Notes: generated by a model from the letters alone, not told the origin. A DNA stretch of 64,000 bases from Lysobacter changpingensis (GCF_017308985.1 NZ_JADWPE010000003.1:124001-188000), one strand, 5' to 3'; counted from the first letter of the stretch, positions 8,189 through 16,206 are shown. Numbers and translations: made by a program.

Positions 8189-8779
8189 TTGCTGCGTGGA
8201 ACTCTGCACGAACGCGCTGGACCGCTGATGCTGACGCTAGCGGTGCTATGCGGGTGTAACGACTCAACATCGTCCTCCATTTCGGCGCAGTTCTCGGCGT
8301 CAAACGGACAACGCGTGGGCCTTCAGGCTGCCGCTGACGGCAAGTGGGATCGGGTGTGCGTCTTGGGGCCCTGTTCGCCTGACGCTGACGCCGCTCAGGC
8401 GTTGGGAGTCAGTTGGCCTGCAGAAGCTCGGACAGACATTGCCCAGAACGATGGCATCTCGCTACTGATATTTGCGCAGGGAGAATCGGTGCTTAAGTTT
8501 GTCGAGCATCCGCGAAACGCTGGTGACTTCAGCAACCTGGGGCGGCGTTGCTTCCCGCGCACTAGGGCGAAGTTCGTGCAGCAGGACACCCCGCCAGAGG
8601 CGGGCCTGGTCTATTCCCGGCAGAAGACAGGTAATCCTTGCGATGTCCGCTTCTGGCCGATAGCGGGCATTGGCCGTACGAGTCGCTTTAACGATGCTAA
8701 TGTCCGCTGTCGACCCAAGCGAACATTGTTCGCTAAGGTGACCGTAGCGCAACCAGGAGGCGACGATGGACTGCGATGA
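8189..8779 (+). CDS. Putative lipoprotein, C-terminus read through a repeat
   Basis: 196 residues if started at TTG 8189, which has AAGGAGG 5 nt upstream; this gives a basic N-terminus and hydrophobic stretch ending in LCGC, a plausible lipobox. ATG 8228 would leave too short a signal. The body (WDRVCVLGPCSPDADAAQAL, DGISLLIFAQGESVLKFVEH) looks like a conserved Xanthomonadaceae hypothetical lipoprotein. After about residue 150 the frame runs into the palindromic element at 8643-8729 and ends only at 8779, inside the next gene, so the native C-terminus appears to have been replaced. Function unknown. Confidence 0.6.
   Translation: MLRGTLHERAGPLMLTLAVLCGCNDSTSSSISAQFSASNGQRVGLQAAADGKWDRVCVLGPCSPDADAAQALGVSWPAEARTDIAQNDGISLLIFAQGESVLKFVEHPRNAGDFSNLGRRCFPRTRAKFVQQDTPPEAGLVYSRQKTGNPCDVRFWPIAGIGRTSRFNDANVRCRPKRTLFAKVTVAQPGGDDGLR
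8643..8729 (+). repeat. Paired palindromic element, copy 2
   Basis: Left hairpin GTCCGCT…AGCGGGC and right hairpin GTCCGCT…AGCGAAC, both with one arm decayed. It sits inside the 3' end of the lipoprotein reading frame. Confidence 0.8.
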
Positions 8780-9035
8780 CAAAGTCGGGGACGACAGGGG
8801 GCTCGTCATCTGCCTTCGCGACATGGGAAACGGTACAAGTCGCCTGTTCCTCGATGACGTGATCGCCGATCGTCATGCGAATCCGATCAACTGGTCGTAT
8901 GGCAGCTTCTATACGGTCACACCTGAGTTCGATAATGCCCGCATTGAAGACATGGCGTTGAGCCCAGAGGACTTTGAACGCATCGGCGTCTCTGTCGTCG
9001 CCAGACTTCTCGCATCGGCGAAGCGGGCACGCTAG
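8766..9035 (+). CDS. Small hypothetical protein
   Basis: 89 residues from ATG 8766 with AGGAGG 6 nt upstream. Acidic, soluble, no signal or membrane segment; contains GLVICLRDMGNGTSRLFLDD and ALSPEDFERIGVSVVARLLA. No family recognised. It is bounded by palindromic elements on both sides. The strong ribosome site and normal codon use support it as a gene. Confidence 0.6.
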   Translation: MDCDDKVGDDRGLVICLRDMGNGTSRLFLDDVIADRHANPINWSYGSFYTVTPEFDNARIEDMALSPEDFERIGVSVVARLLASAKRAR

Positions 9036-9045
9036 CCTTTGGGGA

Positions 9046-9075
9046 TGCGTCTGCTTCTGGCCGATGGCGGACATT
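9046..9075 (+). repeat. Single decayed hairpin of the repeat family
   Basis: Left-type half only (CTGGCCGATGGCGGAC), no right partner. Confidence 0.6.
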
Positions 9076-9128
9076 CCCCGGGCGCCTTCAGCCAGCGCTA
9101 TGGGCGTGTCTGCCGAAGCGATGAATGA

Positions 9129-10337
9129 CTAGTCATCCAACGCGTCACGCTCTTCGTTGAACTGCTCCCACTCCTCCAATCGTTCTGGTGATTGCGCAAT
9201 CGGAACGGTCGGGTCGATCTGCACCAGCACCGCACCGGATGACGACAACGCAGCCCGTGCAGGCACGAAGTGCGCATCATCCATCGCCAGGTACACGCGC
9301 GTCTCCGGCAGCGCGACGGCCGGCACGCGCCTGGCCTCCACCTCGATGCGCTCGAGCAACGCATCCTGGGAGGGCGACGCGATCAGGAGCGCGCCTACAC
9401 GATCCTTTTGGCGCAAGGCTTCGCCCAACGCCTCGGCTGACGTGGCGTAGTTGCTCGCCGTCGGTGCCTGCAGGACCTCGGTGTCGGGAAACTCATCCTT
9501 CGAGGACGGATCGAGGCGGTAGAAGGCTTCCCTGAGATATTGGTGCCACTCGTACTCCTTGGCGGAGACGGTCGGCGGCTCCAGTGGTTGGATGAAGCGC
9601 CGGTACTCCGCTTCCTCGCGGGCGCGCTGCTTCACGCGGGCCGCTCGCGCCTGCTCCTGCGCACGCTGCCAGTCTGCGCCGCTGGGTAGTTCGACCCGGC
9701 CGAGTTCGAGATCGAAGACCACGGGCACGAACTGCGCGTGATCCTCGCCCTCCCACTCATCGGCGTCCTGTGGCGGGACGAGGACGGGAACGGAAACACG
9801 CATTCCGCCGGACAACACCGTCGGTTCCCGGCGCCAATGGATCGAACTGACAGAGCGCGGCAACGCCAGTACGTACTCGCGTGGCAGGAAGTCGGTCAGC
9901 CTGTAGGAGGCCATAACCGTGCCCCGGGTGTCGTAGAGCACGACGGTGTCCTGGCCGATGCCCATCTGGTGCCAGTTGTCTAGCGTCATCGCCGCGCCGC
10001 CGGGCAAGGCTATCGCGTTGACCGGGGCCACGTCGTTGCGCAGTGGGCGCTGCCATACCTGCTGCCAGTGTTTGCCGACCCGCCGCTCCATGATGCCCAT
10101 CGCGCTGGGCAGCGCACTACCGGGAGGGCGGCCAGGCGTGCTCTTGCCATCTGCCGCGTCTTTGAAATAGTCGGCCTGGCTGGTGACGGGGCGCGGCTCG
10201 ACCGTGAGGCGCCAGTCGCCATCGGCGGAGACGTACTGTTCCGTGGTTGCCAAGCGCCAGCTATCTGCAAATGCGGCGTTGGCAAGGAAAACGCCGATGA
10301 AAACGACCGACCATCTCGAATTTCGGTTGATTGCCAT
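9129..10337 (-). CDS. Exported hypothetical protein
   Basis: 402 residues. A Sec signal peptide is visible (RWSVVFIGVFLANAAFA, cleavage near residue 24). The mature part has segments such as NWHQMGIGQDTVVLYDTRGT, a charged helix rich in Arg/Glu (QEQARAARVKQRAREEAEYR, about 225-250) and an Asp/Glu-rich end. No enzymatic motif is recognised; probably periplasmic. It stands alone on the minus strand between repeat elements. Confidence 0.7.
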   Translation of the reverse strand: MAINRNSRWSVVFIGVFLANAAFADSWRLATTEQYVSADGDWRLTVEPRPVTSQADYFKDAADGKSTPGRPPGSALPSAMGIMERRVGKHWQQVWQRPLRNDVAPVNAIALPGGAAMTLDNWHQMGIGQDTVVLYDTRGTVMASYRLTDFLPREYVLALPRSVSSIHWRREPTVLSGGMRVSVPVLVPPQDADEWEGEDHAQFVPVVFDLELGRVELPSGADWQRAQEQARAARVKQRAREEAEYRRFIQPLEPPTVSAKEYEWHQYLREAFYRLDPSSKDEFPDTEVLQAPTASNYATSAEALGEALRQKDRVGALLIASPSQDALLERIEVEARRVPAVALPETRVYLAMDDAHFVPARAALSSSGAVLVQIDPTVPIAQSPERLEEWEQFNEERDALDD

Positions 10338-10498
10338 GTCATTCCCCTGTGGTTACGGGACGATAGCGCGTTCCGGCTCGCGGCGGGCTGCTCGAATTGG
10401 AGGAGCAAGGTGGAATAGAGAGGTCGACGATGACTTCTCCTGCGGGGGGGCAGGAGATCATGCCGGTGCGACCGCCACCCGCTCTTTGTCCGGGCTGG

Positions 10499-10590
10499 CG
10501 ATGTCCGCTTCTGGCCGATAGCGGACGTTCGGGCAACACGGCCGGTGGTCGGGCTGCTAATGTCCGCTTTCGACCCTTTACCGTCATTCG
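10499..10590 (+). repeat. Paired palindromic element, copy 3
   Basis: Left hairpin intact (GTCCGCT…AGCGGAC); the right hairpin has lost its second arm (GTCCGCT…TACCGTC). Confidence 0.8.
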
Positions 10591-10648
10591 AGAGCAATGA
10601 TCGTCAGCCTTTGCCAACTCCGGCTTATACGCGGGTTGTTACGCTGAC

Positions 10649-10716
10649 TCAGCTTGCATAAGCTGAATGCGAATCCGGAATACATCCCGTGCAGTGGGCT
10701 GGGGCAGGGGATGTAT
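10649..10716. repeat. Inverted repeats ahead of the cassette-like genes
   Basis: TCAGCTTGCATAAGCTGA (10649-10666) is a perfect 7-bp stem with a 4-base loop. It is followed by ATACATCCC (10680-10688) and GGGATGTAT (10708-10716), a 9-bp inverted pair. No T-run follows. They lie between the repeat element and GTTAGGG (10745), so they could be terminators or recombination-site remains. Confidence 0.4.
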
Positions 10717-10758
10717 ACCGGACCCACGGGTGCGTCTGATCCGTAGTTAGGGGGCTTG

Positions 10759-11142
10759 ATGGCGGTCTTCGAGTGCAGCAATTGCAATTTTTCCTGGCCA
10801 ATGGCTCATGTGACCGAACAGCCTGCCTGTCCAGAATGCGGGAGCACGCAACTCCGAGGCCACGAGACTATCAGCATCGACATCGGATCCCCGCGTGTTC
10901 TAGGGGCAAAGCTAAGGGACCGGTCGAAGAAACGACCAATATTTGAGTACAAGTTCAAGCTTGGAATTTACCGAAAGACTGGCGAGTGGAGCGCAGTTGA
11001 GCGCACCTTTTACAGAAACATCAACTTATACGTTGAACTCATCACCAATTGGCGAACCGGAGAGGTCATACGGTACGTCAGCGAGCCACTTTCCCAGCAC
11101 ATCGGCCACGGAAGTGCGCGAAGACCCGGTGCCGCCCCCTAA
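10759..11142 (+). CDS. Zinc-ribbon hypothetical protein, cassette-like
   Basis: 127 residues from ATG 10759 (an in-frame TTG lies directly before it). The N-terminus holds a two-CxxC zinc ribbon, CSNC and CPEC, 16 residues apart. The remainder is basic (KLRDRSKKRPIFEYKFKLG). Base composition is visibly less GC-rich than the neighbours. GTTAGGG, the right core of an integron site, lies just upstream at 10745. The stop codon overlaps CTAAC of an attC-like site, as in gene cassettes. Function unknown. Confidence 0.65.
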   Translation: MAVFECSNCNFSWPMAHVTEQPACPECGSTQLRGHETISIDIGSPRVLGAKLRDRSKKRPIFEYKFKLGIYRKTGEWSAVERTFYRNINLYVELITNWRTGEVIRYVSEPLSQHIGHGSARRPGAAP

Positions 11143-11200
11143 CAATTCATTCAAGCCGAAGCCGTTACGCGGCTCGGGATAACCCAGCGCGGGCATTTAA
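11137..11200 (+). repeat. attC-like site after the zinc-ribbon gene
   Basis: Begins CCCTAAC at the stop codon, then TCAAGCCGAAGCCG, a short loop, and CGGCTCGGG, an imperfect palindrome like attC sites of Xanthomonas integrons as remembered. The right core (expected GTTRRRY) is degraded to GGGCATTTAA. No integrase gene is in the window. Confidence 0.6.
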
Positions 11201-11205
11201 TCTGC

Positions 11206-11952
11206 ATGATCACCGAAAGAAACTACATCAACGATTCGCTTGTTCATTGGACCGGCCGAGGCAAGGATCAAGACGCAGCTTTCTCGATCCTAGAAACAAT
11301 CTGCGACGAGCGGATTCTTCGCTTGTCATATTGCCCTACATATGTCCAGCCAGAGCTACAGCCGCGCATCGCCATGGTTTGCTTCACCGATATACCACTG
11401 GAGCACAGTCATGAGCACTGTTCTAAGTTCGGGAGTTTCGGACTGGCCTTCAAGAAAAGTTCAATGATTGCCTATGGGGCAAACCCAGTTCTCTATACGA
11501 CCGGAAGGCACTTGGAGCGAATTCGTCATGTATCTGGACTCATCCATCGAATGAAGGATCTGGAGAAAGACCGAGAGTGGCGCAGCGAACTTGAGCCCTA
11601 CTCGTTCAGTGAGGACGAGCTAGTTGCGCTCCTTGAGGTGCTTGGCCTTCTCCAGGAATATTCGTACAAGAACCAAGATGGGAGCGACTACCTGACCTAC
11701 TATCAGAGAGAGTGGCGTCTCACATTTGACATTCTGCCTTTTGCGAGCGGCACCTCCGAGCATGCTCCAGGCAAGAGCTGCTTCTACATTAGGGATGGCA
11801 GGAGCTATCCAGTATTCAAGTTCAAAGATGCGGACGTTGACTATCTTGTTGTTCCAAGGAACTACAAAGCACGCGCACTCAAGTTTGCCGAGGCTCTAGC
11901 GTGCGAGGTGAAGATATACGAGGACGTCGTACTTGCCCAACAACCCATCTGA
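11206..11952 (+). CDS. AbiGi-family abortive-infection protein
   Basis: 248 residues. The N-terminal half carries the family pattern as remembered: VHWTGRGK near the start, then MVCFTDIPLEHSHEHCSKFG, FGLAFKKSSMIAYGANPVLY (about 63-105). The rest is mixed helix and strand, soluble. AbiGi proteins are described as the antitoxin-like half of AbiG phage-abortive systems; the expected AbiGii partner is not adjacent. Base composition is clearly lower in GC than the surroundings. It lies between two attC-like sites in the same direction as the previous gene, so it behaves like a captured integron cassette. Confidence 0.72.
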   Translation: MITERNYINDSLVHWTGRGKDQDAAFSILETICDERILRLSYCPTYVQPELQPRIAMVCFTDIPLEHSHEHCSKFGSFGLAFKKSSMIAYGANPVLYTTGRHLERIRHVSGLIHRMKDLEKDREWRSELEPYSFSEDELVALLEVLGLLQEYSYKNQDGSDYLTYYQREWRLTFDILPFASGTSEHAPGKSCFYIRDGRSYPVFKFKDADVDYLVVPRNYKARALKFAEALACEVKIYEDVVLAQQPI

Positions 11953-11980
11953 GCCGAAGCCGCGTCGCGGCTCGGGTAAG
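11935..11980 (+). repeat. attC-like site after the AbiGi gene, right end lost
   Basis: GCCCAAC (11935-11941) matches RYYYAAC exactly. It is followed by GAGCCGAAGCCG, a 4-base loop and CGCGGCTCGGG, the same palindrome as at 11137. The sequence then turns into a palindromic element at 11985, so the right half of the site is missing. Confidence 0.6.
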
Positions 11981-11984
11981 TGGC

Positions 11985-12072
11985 GAATGACCGCTTTTGG
12001 CCGTTAGCGGACATCAGGGCAGAGCGGACGGGTGGCAAATGCTGATGTCCTCTTTCGACCCGAAGCGGACAC
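11985..12072 (+). repeat. Paired palindromic element, copy 4
   Basis: Left half GACCGCT…AGCGGAC and right half GTCCTCT…AGCGGAC, each with one altered arm. It abuts the truncated attC-like site. Confidence 0.75.
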
Positions 12073-12083
12073 GCGAGAGCTCC

Positions 12084-12518
12084 ATGCCGGAACGCCAAGG
12101 GCCAGTTAATGAGGTTGCGGCCGCGTATATCGCCGCGCTTGCGTCCGGCGATGAAGACGCACAGGCGCGTTCTATTCCGATAGATTACTGGCTCGACAGT
12201 CGGTGGGATGATATTTGGCTCTTGCTTCAAGCAATCTCTGAGTTGCCCGGCGAGATAGATAACCTCACGCTTGCCACCGTTGCTGCGGGACCACTTGAGG
12301 ACCTGCTTTCAAAGGCTCCCGCGAGCTATGCGGATCAGGTGCTTACCGCCGCATACCGCTCGCCCAGGATGGCCAGGATGCTTACTGGCGTCTGGCGCAG
12401 TTCCATCGCGCCGGAGACTTGGGAGAGGGTTGTGGAATTCTGTCGCAAGGTTCCCGAGCCGATCGACGGAACGTATCGGTATAGGTCCGGCCAAGTGTGC
12501 CAGAATCGACCTCGCTAG
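12084..12518 (+). CDS. DUF6869-like hypothetical protein
   Basis: 144 residues from ATG 12084, just after the repeat. Helical and acidic, with WRSSIAPETWERVV, LATVAAGPLEDLLSKA and WDDIWLLLQAI, the pattern remembered for DUF6869 proteins. The frame upstream of 12084 encodes only repeat-derived residues, which is why this start was chosen. Function unknown; proteins of this type are often found near polymorphic toxin or phage-defence genes. Confidence 0.6.
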   Translation: MPERQGPVNEVAAAYIAALASGDEDAQARSIPIDYWLDSRWDDIWLLLQAISELPGEIDNLTLATVAAGPLEDLLSKAPASYADQVLTAAYRSPRMARMLTGVWRSSIAPETWERVVEFCRKVPEPIDGTYRYRSGQVCQNRPR

Positions 12519-12540
12519 AGTCCGGCTACTTCCAATGCTT

Positions 12541-12632
12541 GAACGTCCGCTCCTGGCCAGTAGCCGACATTCGGCCGGGCGAAGCGAGCTCGGCGATGCT
12601 AATGTCCGCTTTCGACCCATAGCCGTCATTCG
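12541..12632 (+). repeat. Paired palindromic element, copy 5
   Basis: Left GTCCGCT…AGCCGAC, right GTCCGCT…AGCCGTC; spacer of about 30 bp with GCTAAT before the right arm, as in the other copies. Confidence 0.8.
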
Positions 12633-12656
12633 CGTTTTCGATTTTCCGGAGGGGGT

Positions 12657-12935
12657 ATGGCACAGAAGGATCTGGCTACGGCAGGCTATCTGCTCTTCGC
12701 AGAAGTGGCCGGTGGAACCGTGGTGATGTTCGCACTTGGACAGTTGGGGTTCGATGCGACGGACATCGTGTTTCTGGCAGTACTCGGAATCAACTTGGTA
12801 ACCGCGGTTCTCCTGGCGCGAGCTGCTCGCGCTCAAGGAAGGAATTCTTTGCTGTACGGCCTGTGCTCGATCCTTCCGCCGGGCGCGCTTTGTGTGTTCT
12901 GGCGACTGCGTGAGAGGGAACTCTGGGGAGCCTAA
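12657..12935 (+). CDS. Small two-pass membrane protein
   Basis: 92 residues from ATG 12657 with GGAGG upstream. Two hydrophobic segments, LLFAEVAGGTVVMFALGQL (about 12-30) and IVFLAVLGINLVTAVLLARA (about 37-56), then a third weaker one (YGLCSILPPGALCVFW, about 67-82). No known family. It lies between two palindromic elements that may end its transcript. Confidence 0.6.
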   Translation: MAQKDLATAGYLLFAEVAGGTVVMFALGQLGFDATDIVFLAVLGINLVTAVLLARAARAQGRNSLLYGLCSILPPGALCVFWRLRERELWGA

Positions 12936-12937
12936 CG

Positions 12938-13013
12938 ATATCCGCTCGTGGCCGATAGCGGACGTTCGGCAGCCGGGCTGCTAATGTCCGCTTTCGACCC
13001 ATAGCGGACATGG
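12938..13013 (+). repeat. Paired palindromic element, copy 6
   Basis: Left TCCGCT…AGCGGAC, spacer shortened to about 17 bp, right GTCCGCT…AGCGGAC intact. Confidence 0.8.
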
Positions 13014-13029
13014 GCGCAGGAATAAACTG

Positions 13030-13484
13030 ATGGCCGTGCAACGACTATCGCCGGTGAATACGTGGAGGCAGTCGGGGCGCGTTTCCCTGTGGCGATACAC
13101 CGAGAATGAGCGCAACTATCCGGGCTGGAACCTCAATGCCGATGCGGCCGGTTGCAGATCGCTGCTGGAGTTGCTCGACGCATTGACGATCACTGGGCCG
13201 GCGGCCGTATGGTCACTGTGACCCAACCCACGTCCGAGCAGCTCCGAGTGCCCAGCAATCGAGGTGGCGCTGCCGCTTGGCTCGCGCCGGAAAAATGGAA
13301 CGTCTCGCTCGCATCCGATCCCGCGGCCTGGAATTTTCCTCCAGACACGCAACCTGCCGTGCTGGCGCTCGGCTCGAACTGGCTTGCGCCACTAAGGGCA
13401 GGAACAGCAGGCACTCAGGCTAGCGCCGGAGATCACTCGATCGGTGATCGCAAACGCGGACTTGCACTCTGGTTCTGGTGGTGA
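13030..13484 (+). pseudogene. Frameshifted hypothetical gene
   Basis: Starts at ATG 13030 (AGGA upstream) as MAVQRLSPVNTWRQSG and reads …LLELLDAL before stopping at 13221. Another frame carries on with TVTQPTSEQLRVPSNRGG and ends in GLALWFWW at 13484. The two parts join smoothly into one protein of about 150 residues if a single-base shift is placed near 13185-13215. No family name is known. A sequencing error cannot be excluded. Confidence 0.6.
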
Positions 13485-13495
13485 GCCGTTACGTC

Positions 13496-13525
13496 GTGCG
13501 GTTGTGGCCGACAGCGGACGAATCG
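13496..13525 (+). repeat. Decayed half repeat
   Basis: GTGGCCGACAGCGGAC, recognisable left-type half. The rest of 13526-13756 shows no gene. Confidence 0.4.
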
Positions 13526-13756
13526 GGTTGCCCATGGGTAGCGCGCGAGCGACGTGGTTCTCGCCCGCGTTTACCGATGAGTCCGCATACCGCGCGACCG
13601 TTCGTCGCATGAATCGCGAACGCTGAATCGCTGTCGCATCTGAATGCGTCTGCGCGGGCACCGCACGCAACGGGCTTCACCTGGCGCGTACGGCATCGGC
13701 GTAAACAGCGAACTGACCGCGCCGCCGTACCGCGGTGCATCGAGGGGGGGACCGTC

Positions 13757-15163
13757 ATGGTTCGCCTTGCACATTCCGGGTCGTTCATCGGGGCGCTTGT
13801 TCTTTTGGCTGGCGTCGGTATTCCATCGGGTGCGGCCCATGCCGCGACTCGCGTCGTCACCAACTGCAATGACAGCGGCGTGGGAAGCCTGCGCGCGGCC
13901 GTCGGCGCGGCTGGGAGCGGCGATATCGTAGACCTGCGCTCGCTCGGCTGCAGCGCGATCGTGCTCACGAGTGGTTCCATCGCCGTACCGCAGGCGAACC
14001 TCACGATCCGTGGCCGGACGCGTTATGCGCTCACCATCGACGGAAACCGCAACGACCGCGTGTTCCTGCATGGCGGCACGGGGACGTTGCGGATCGAATA
14101 CGTGTCGGTGGCCAATGGCCGCCGCATCGCCGACCAGGAGAACCAGATCTCCGAGTACGGTGGCTGCATCCGGTCGGAGGGCAACGTCGCGCTGCACCAG
14201 GCGTGGGTACGCGGATGCAGTGCGGAGGCATTCGGCTTCATCGACGGGCCAGGCACCTGGGGCGGCGGGATCAGCGCGATGGGTAACGTCGATGTGACCT
14301 GGAGCGCGGTGTTCGACAACCGCGCCTCCGAAAACAGCCACGGCGGCGGCATCTACGCGAAGGGACGCGTGACGCTGTACCACGCGCAGGTTTACCAGAA
14401 CCAGAGCTACGTCGGCGGCGGCTTCATGGCAGAAGGCGGCGCCAGCGTCACGTACTCGCGCATCTACCGCAATCAGGCCGGGGTGTTTGGCGGCGGCCTG
14501 TACCTGAGCTCCCTCACCGGACCTTCGGACCTCATCATCAACAAGTCCACGCTGTCCAACAACCTGGTGCGCGACGACTGGAGGGGCACCCTCTACGGCT
14601 CAGGAGGCGGCTTCGCCGTCGGTGAGTCGCGGCCGGGCGGTACGCACCTCATCGTCGACAGCACGATATCGAACAATCGTGCGCATTCGAACAGCGCCGG
14701 TTATGCGCTGGGCACGCTCGACATCTACAACAGCACCATCGCCTACAACGCGGAGATCACCAACCAGAACAGCGGGGAAGGGGAGGATCCGCTGATGCCC
14801 TGCGAAAGACGCGGCGCACTGGAGGCCGACGTGCTGCACCTGGAAAGCACCATCGTCGCGCGCAACAGCTGCGTCGCAGGCCCCGTCGGTTACGGCATAA
14901 GCGCGAGCACCGACTCGGTGGTGGGCACCAACAACCTCGTTGAATACCCGCTGGTGCCGGTGCCGGCAGACACCTTGTCGCTCGATCCGCGACTTGCACC
15001 GCTAGCCGATAACGGCGGTTACTCGGCCACGCACCTGCCGCTGCCAGACAGCCCCGTGCTGGGGCAAGGCAGCAACCAGCTCGATCGCATGTACGACCAG
15101 CGCGGCCCGGGCTTCCCAAGGGTGAAAGGCGGAGCGCCGGATATCGGCAGCACCGAGCGGTGA
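13757..15163 (+). CDS. Exported right-handed beta-helix protein (choice-of-anchor Q type)
   Basis: 468 residues. The signal peptide runs to about residue 30 (LVLLAGVGIPSGAAHA). The mature part begins TRVVTNCNDSGVGSLRAAV, typical of surface beta-helix proteins with a choice-of-anchor Q ending. Parallel beta-helix rungs rich in N, G and S repeat every 20-30 residues (GGGIYAKGRVTLYHAQVYQN, GGGLYLSSL, STISNNRAHSNSA). The end, RGPGFPRVKGGAPDIGSTE, is the usual terminal signature. Likely surface-associated or secreted; no catalytic residues can be assigned. Confidence 0.85.
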   Translation: MVRLAHSGSFIGALVLLAGVGIPSGAAHAATRVVTNCNDSGVGSLRAAVGAAGSGDIVDLRSLGCSAIVLTSGSIAVPQANLTIRGRTRYALTIDGNRNDRVFLHGGTGTLRIEYVSVANGRRIADQENQISEYGGCIRSEGNVALHQAWVRGCSAEAFGFIDGPGTWGGGISAMGNVDVTWSAVFDNRASENSHGGGIYAKGRVTLYHAQVYQNQSYVGGGFMAEGGASVTYSRIYRNQAGVFGGGLYLSSLTGPSDLIINKSTLSNNLVRDDWRGTLYGSGGGFAVGESRPGGTHLIVDSTISNNRAHSNSAGYALGTLDIYNSTIAYNAEITNQNSGEGEDPLMPCERRGALEADVLHLESTIVARNSCVAGPVGYGISASTDSVVGTNNLVEYPLVPVPADTLSLDPRLAPLADNGGYSATHLPLPDSPVLGQGSNQLDRMYDQRGPGFPRVKGGAPDIGSTER

Positions 15164-15421
15164 AAGACGTCCCCGACGATTGTCCCGCAACCCCGCTCGC
15201 GGGATTCACCTGGCAGGCGTGCGTTCCGAGGATGGGCAAATGCGAGCTTCAGTCTCATCGTCCCGTGCCAGCTGCGCCATACGGCAAAGCCAGTCGGCAT
15301 CCATGCGGAAGGCACGCGCAGGCAACACCGATGAACGCGCCACTCTTTCCACCGGCATTGCTCGCCCGGATTCAGCAGGACTGATCGACATGCCGCGGCG
15401 CGCCTCCCCTGGAGTGCACTC

Positions 15422-15571
15422 TCATGAGTCGCGCAGGGAGGTCGGACTCGTGGCCGGATCAGGCCTCGACTCCTCGCGAGCAGCCCGCTTCCTGGACTGT
15501 TTCGCGTCCTTTTCCTTCTTCTTTGCGATCTCACGCTGGCGTTTTTCGAATGCGTAGTTGGGCTTTGCCAT
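15422..15571 (-). CDS. Small basic conserved protein (MAKPNYAFEKRQ type)
   Basis: 49 residues, ATG at 15571, TGA at 15422-15424. It begins MAKPNYAFEKRQREIAKKKE and is dominated by Lys/Arg/Glu; it resembles short proteins conserved across Xanthomonadaceae. AGAGG lies upstream. Probably a nucleic-acid- or ribosome-associated peptide, but the role is unknown. It heads away from, and is convergent with, the beta-helix gene. Confidence 0.7.
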   Translation of the reverse strand: MAKPNYAFEKRQREIAKKKEKDAKQSRKRAAREESRPDPATSPTSLRDS

Positions 15572-15627
15572 GTGTTCGAGGTGCCTCTTGTGGTCAAGAA
15601 CGATTTCAGGGATGCAGCCGTTTAGCG

Positions 15628-15861
15628 TTAGCCTCCTTCGCCCTTTGACGGTGCGTGAGGCGGAGCGGGCTTGCTTTGCGCTTCATCCTTCGCAGGCTTT
15701 CGCCGGAGCGGGGTAGTGCCAAGTACTTCGATCTTGCCACCTGCCTTGTCGAAGGCGGCCATCTGCGCGGCCAGTCGCTCACGTGTGACTTCCTTGTCAT
15801 GTAGCGCCTGGAAGCCCGGCGGGCGCTGCGGGAAATGACCTTGTTTGCGGGCGGTGGTCAT
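15628..15861 (-). CDS. Conserved hypothetical protein
   Basis: 77 residues, MTTARKQGHFPQRPPGFQAL at the start, a helical centre (VTRERLAAQMAAFDKAGGKI) and a Pro/Lys-rich end. Small, hydrophilic, no motif known. It starts 12 bp after the stop of the YkgJ-type gene, so the two form an operon. Confidence 0.65.
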   Translation of the reverse strand: MTTARKQGHFPQRPPGFQALHDKEVTRERLAAQMAAFDKAGGKIEVLGTTPLRRKPAKDEAQSKPAPPHAPSKGEGG

Positions 15862-15873
15862 GGCGGTTTCTCC

Positions 15874-16206
15874 TCATAACAGGTTCAAGTCGATCGCGCG
15901 CGTGCGCTCTTGCGCGTACTCTTCGCGGACGGCATGGCAATAGGGGCCGTTCATGACGAAGCGGCGACACACGCTGGGTCGCGTCTCGTATATGCCGCAG
16001 TTCATGCGCGCACCGTCCATGGCGACGCACCAGCCCTCCTCGTCATGTGCCATGACGAGGAGCTTCGCAGCGGTGCGCGTGGTCAGGTGCGGGGGGACTC
16101 TGTCCTCGGGCTGCAGTACAACGGTCAGACGACAGCAGACGGCGTCACACTGCGCGCAGTTGGCAACACAAGCCTCTTGCTTGCGCTCCGGCCTCAAGTG
16201 CAGCAC
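15874..16206 (-). CDS. YkgJ-type cysteine-cluster protein
   Basis: 110 residues. Cysteines are arranged as CANC-type spacing CAQCDAVCCR near residue 20 and CVAMDGARMNCGIYETRPSVCRRF (split here: CVAMDGARMNC then IYETRPSVCRRF) around 60-83, as in the zinc/iron-chelating YkgJ family. No signal peptide; cytoplasmic metal binding is likely. A later GTG start (VANCAQC) is possible. Confidence 0.78.
   Translation of the reverse strand: MLHLRPERKQEACVANCAQCDAVCCRLTVVLQPEDRVPPHLTTRTAAKLLVMAHDEEGWCVAMDGARMNCGIYETRPSVCRRFVMNGPYCHAVREEYAQERTRAIDLNLL

Noticed and set aside
8035-8280. Short proteins containing FGSEADIS, IGQKRTF and similar strings
   Set aside because: These are translations of the palindromic elements, a known source of spurious annotations.
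8071-13013. The repeated hairpin elements as a CRISPR array
   Set aside because: Units are two-hairpin palindromes separated by genes of varied length, with no uniform spacers and no cas genes.
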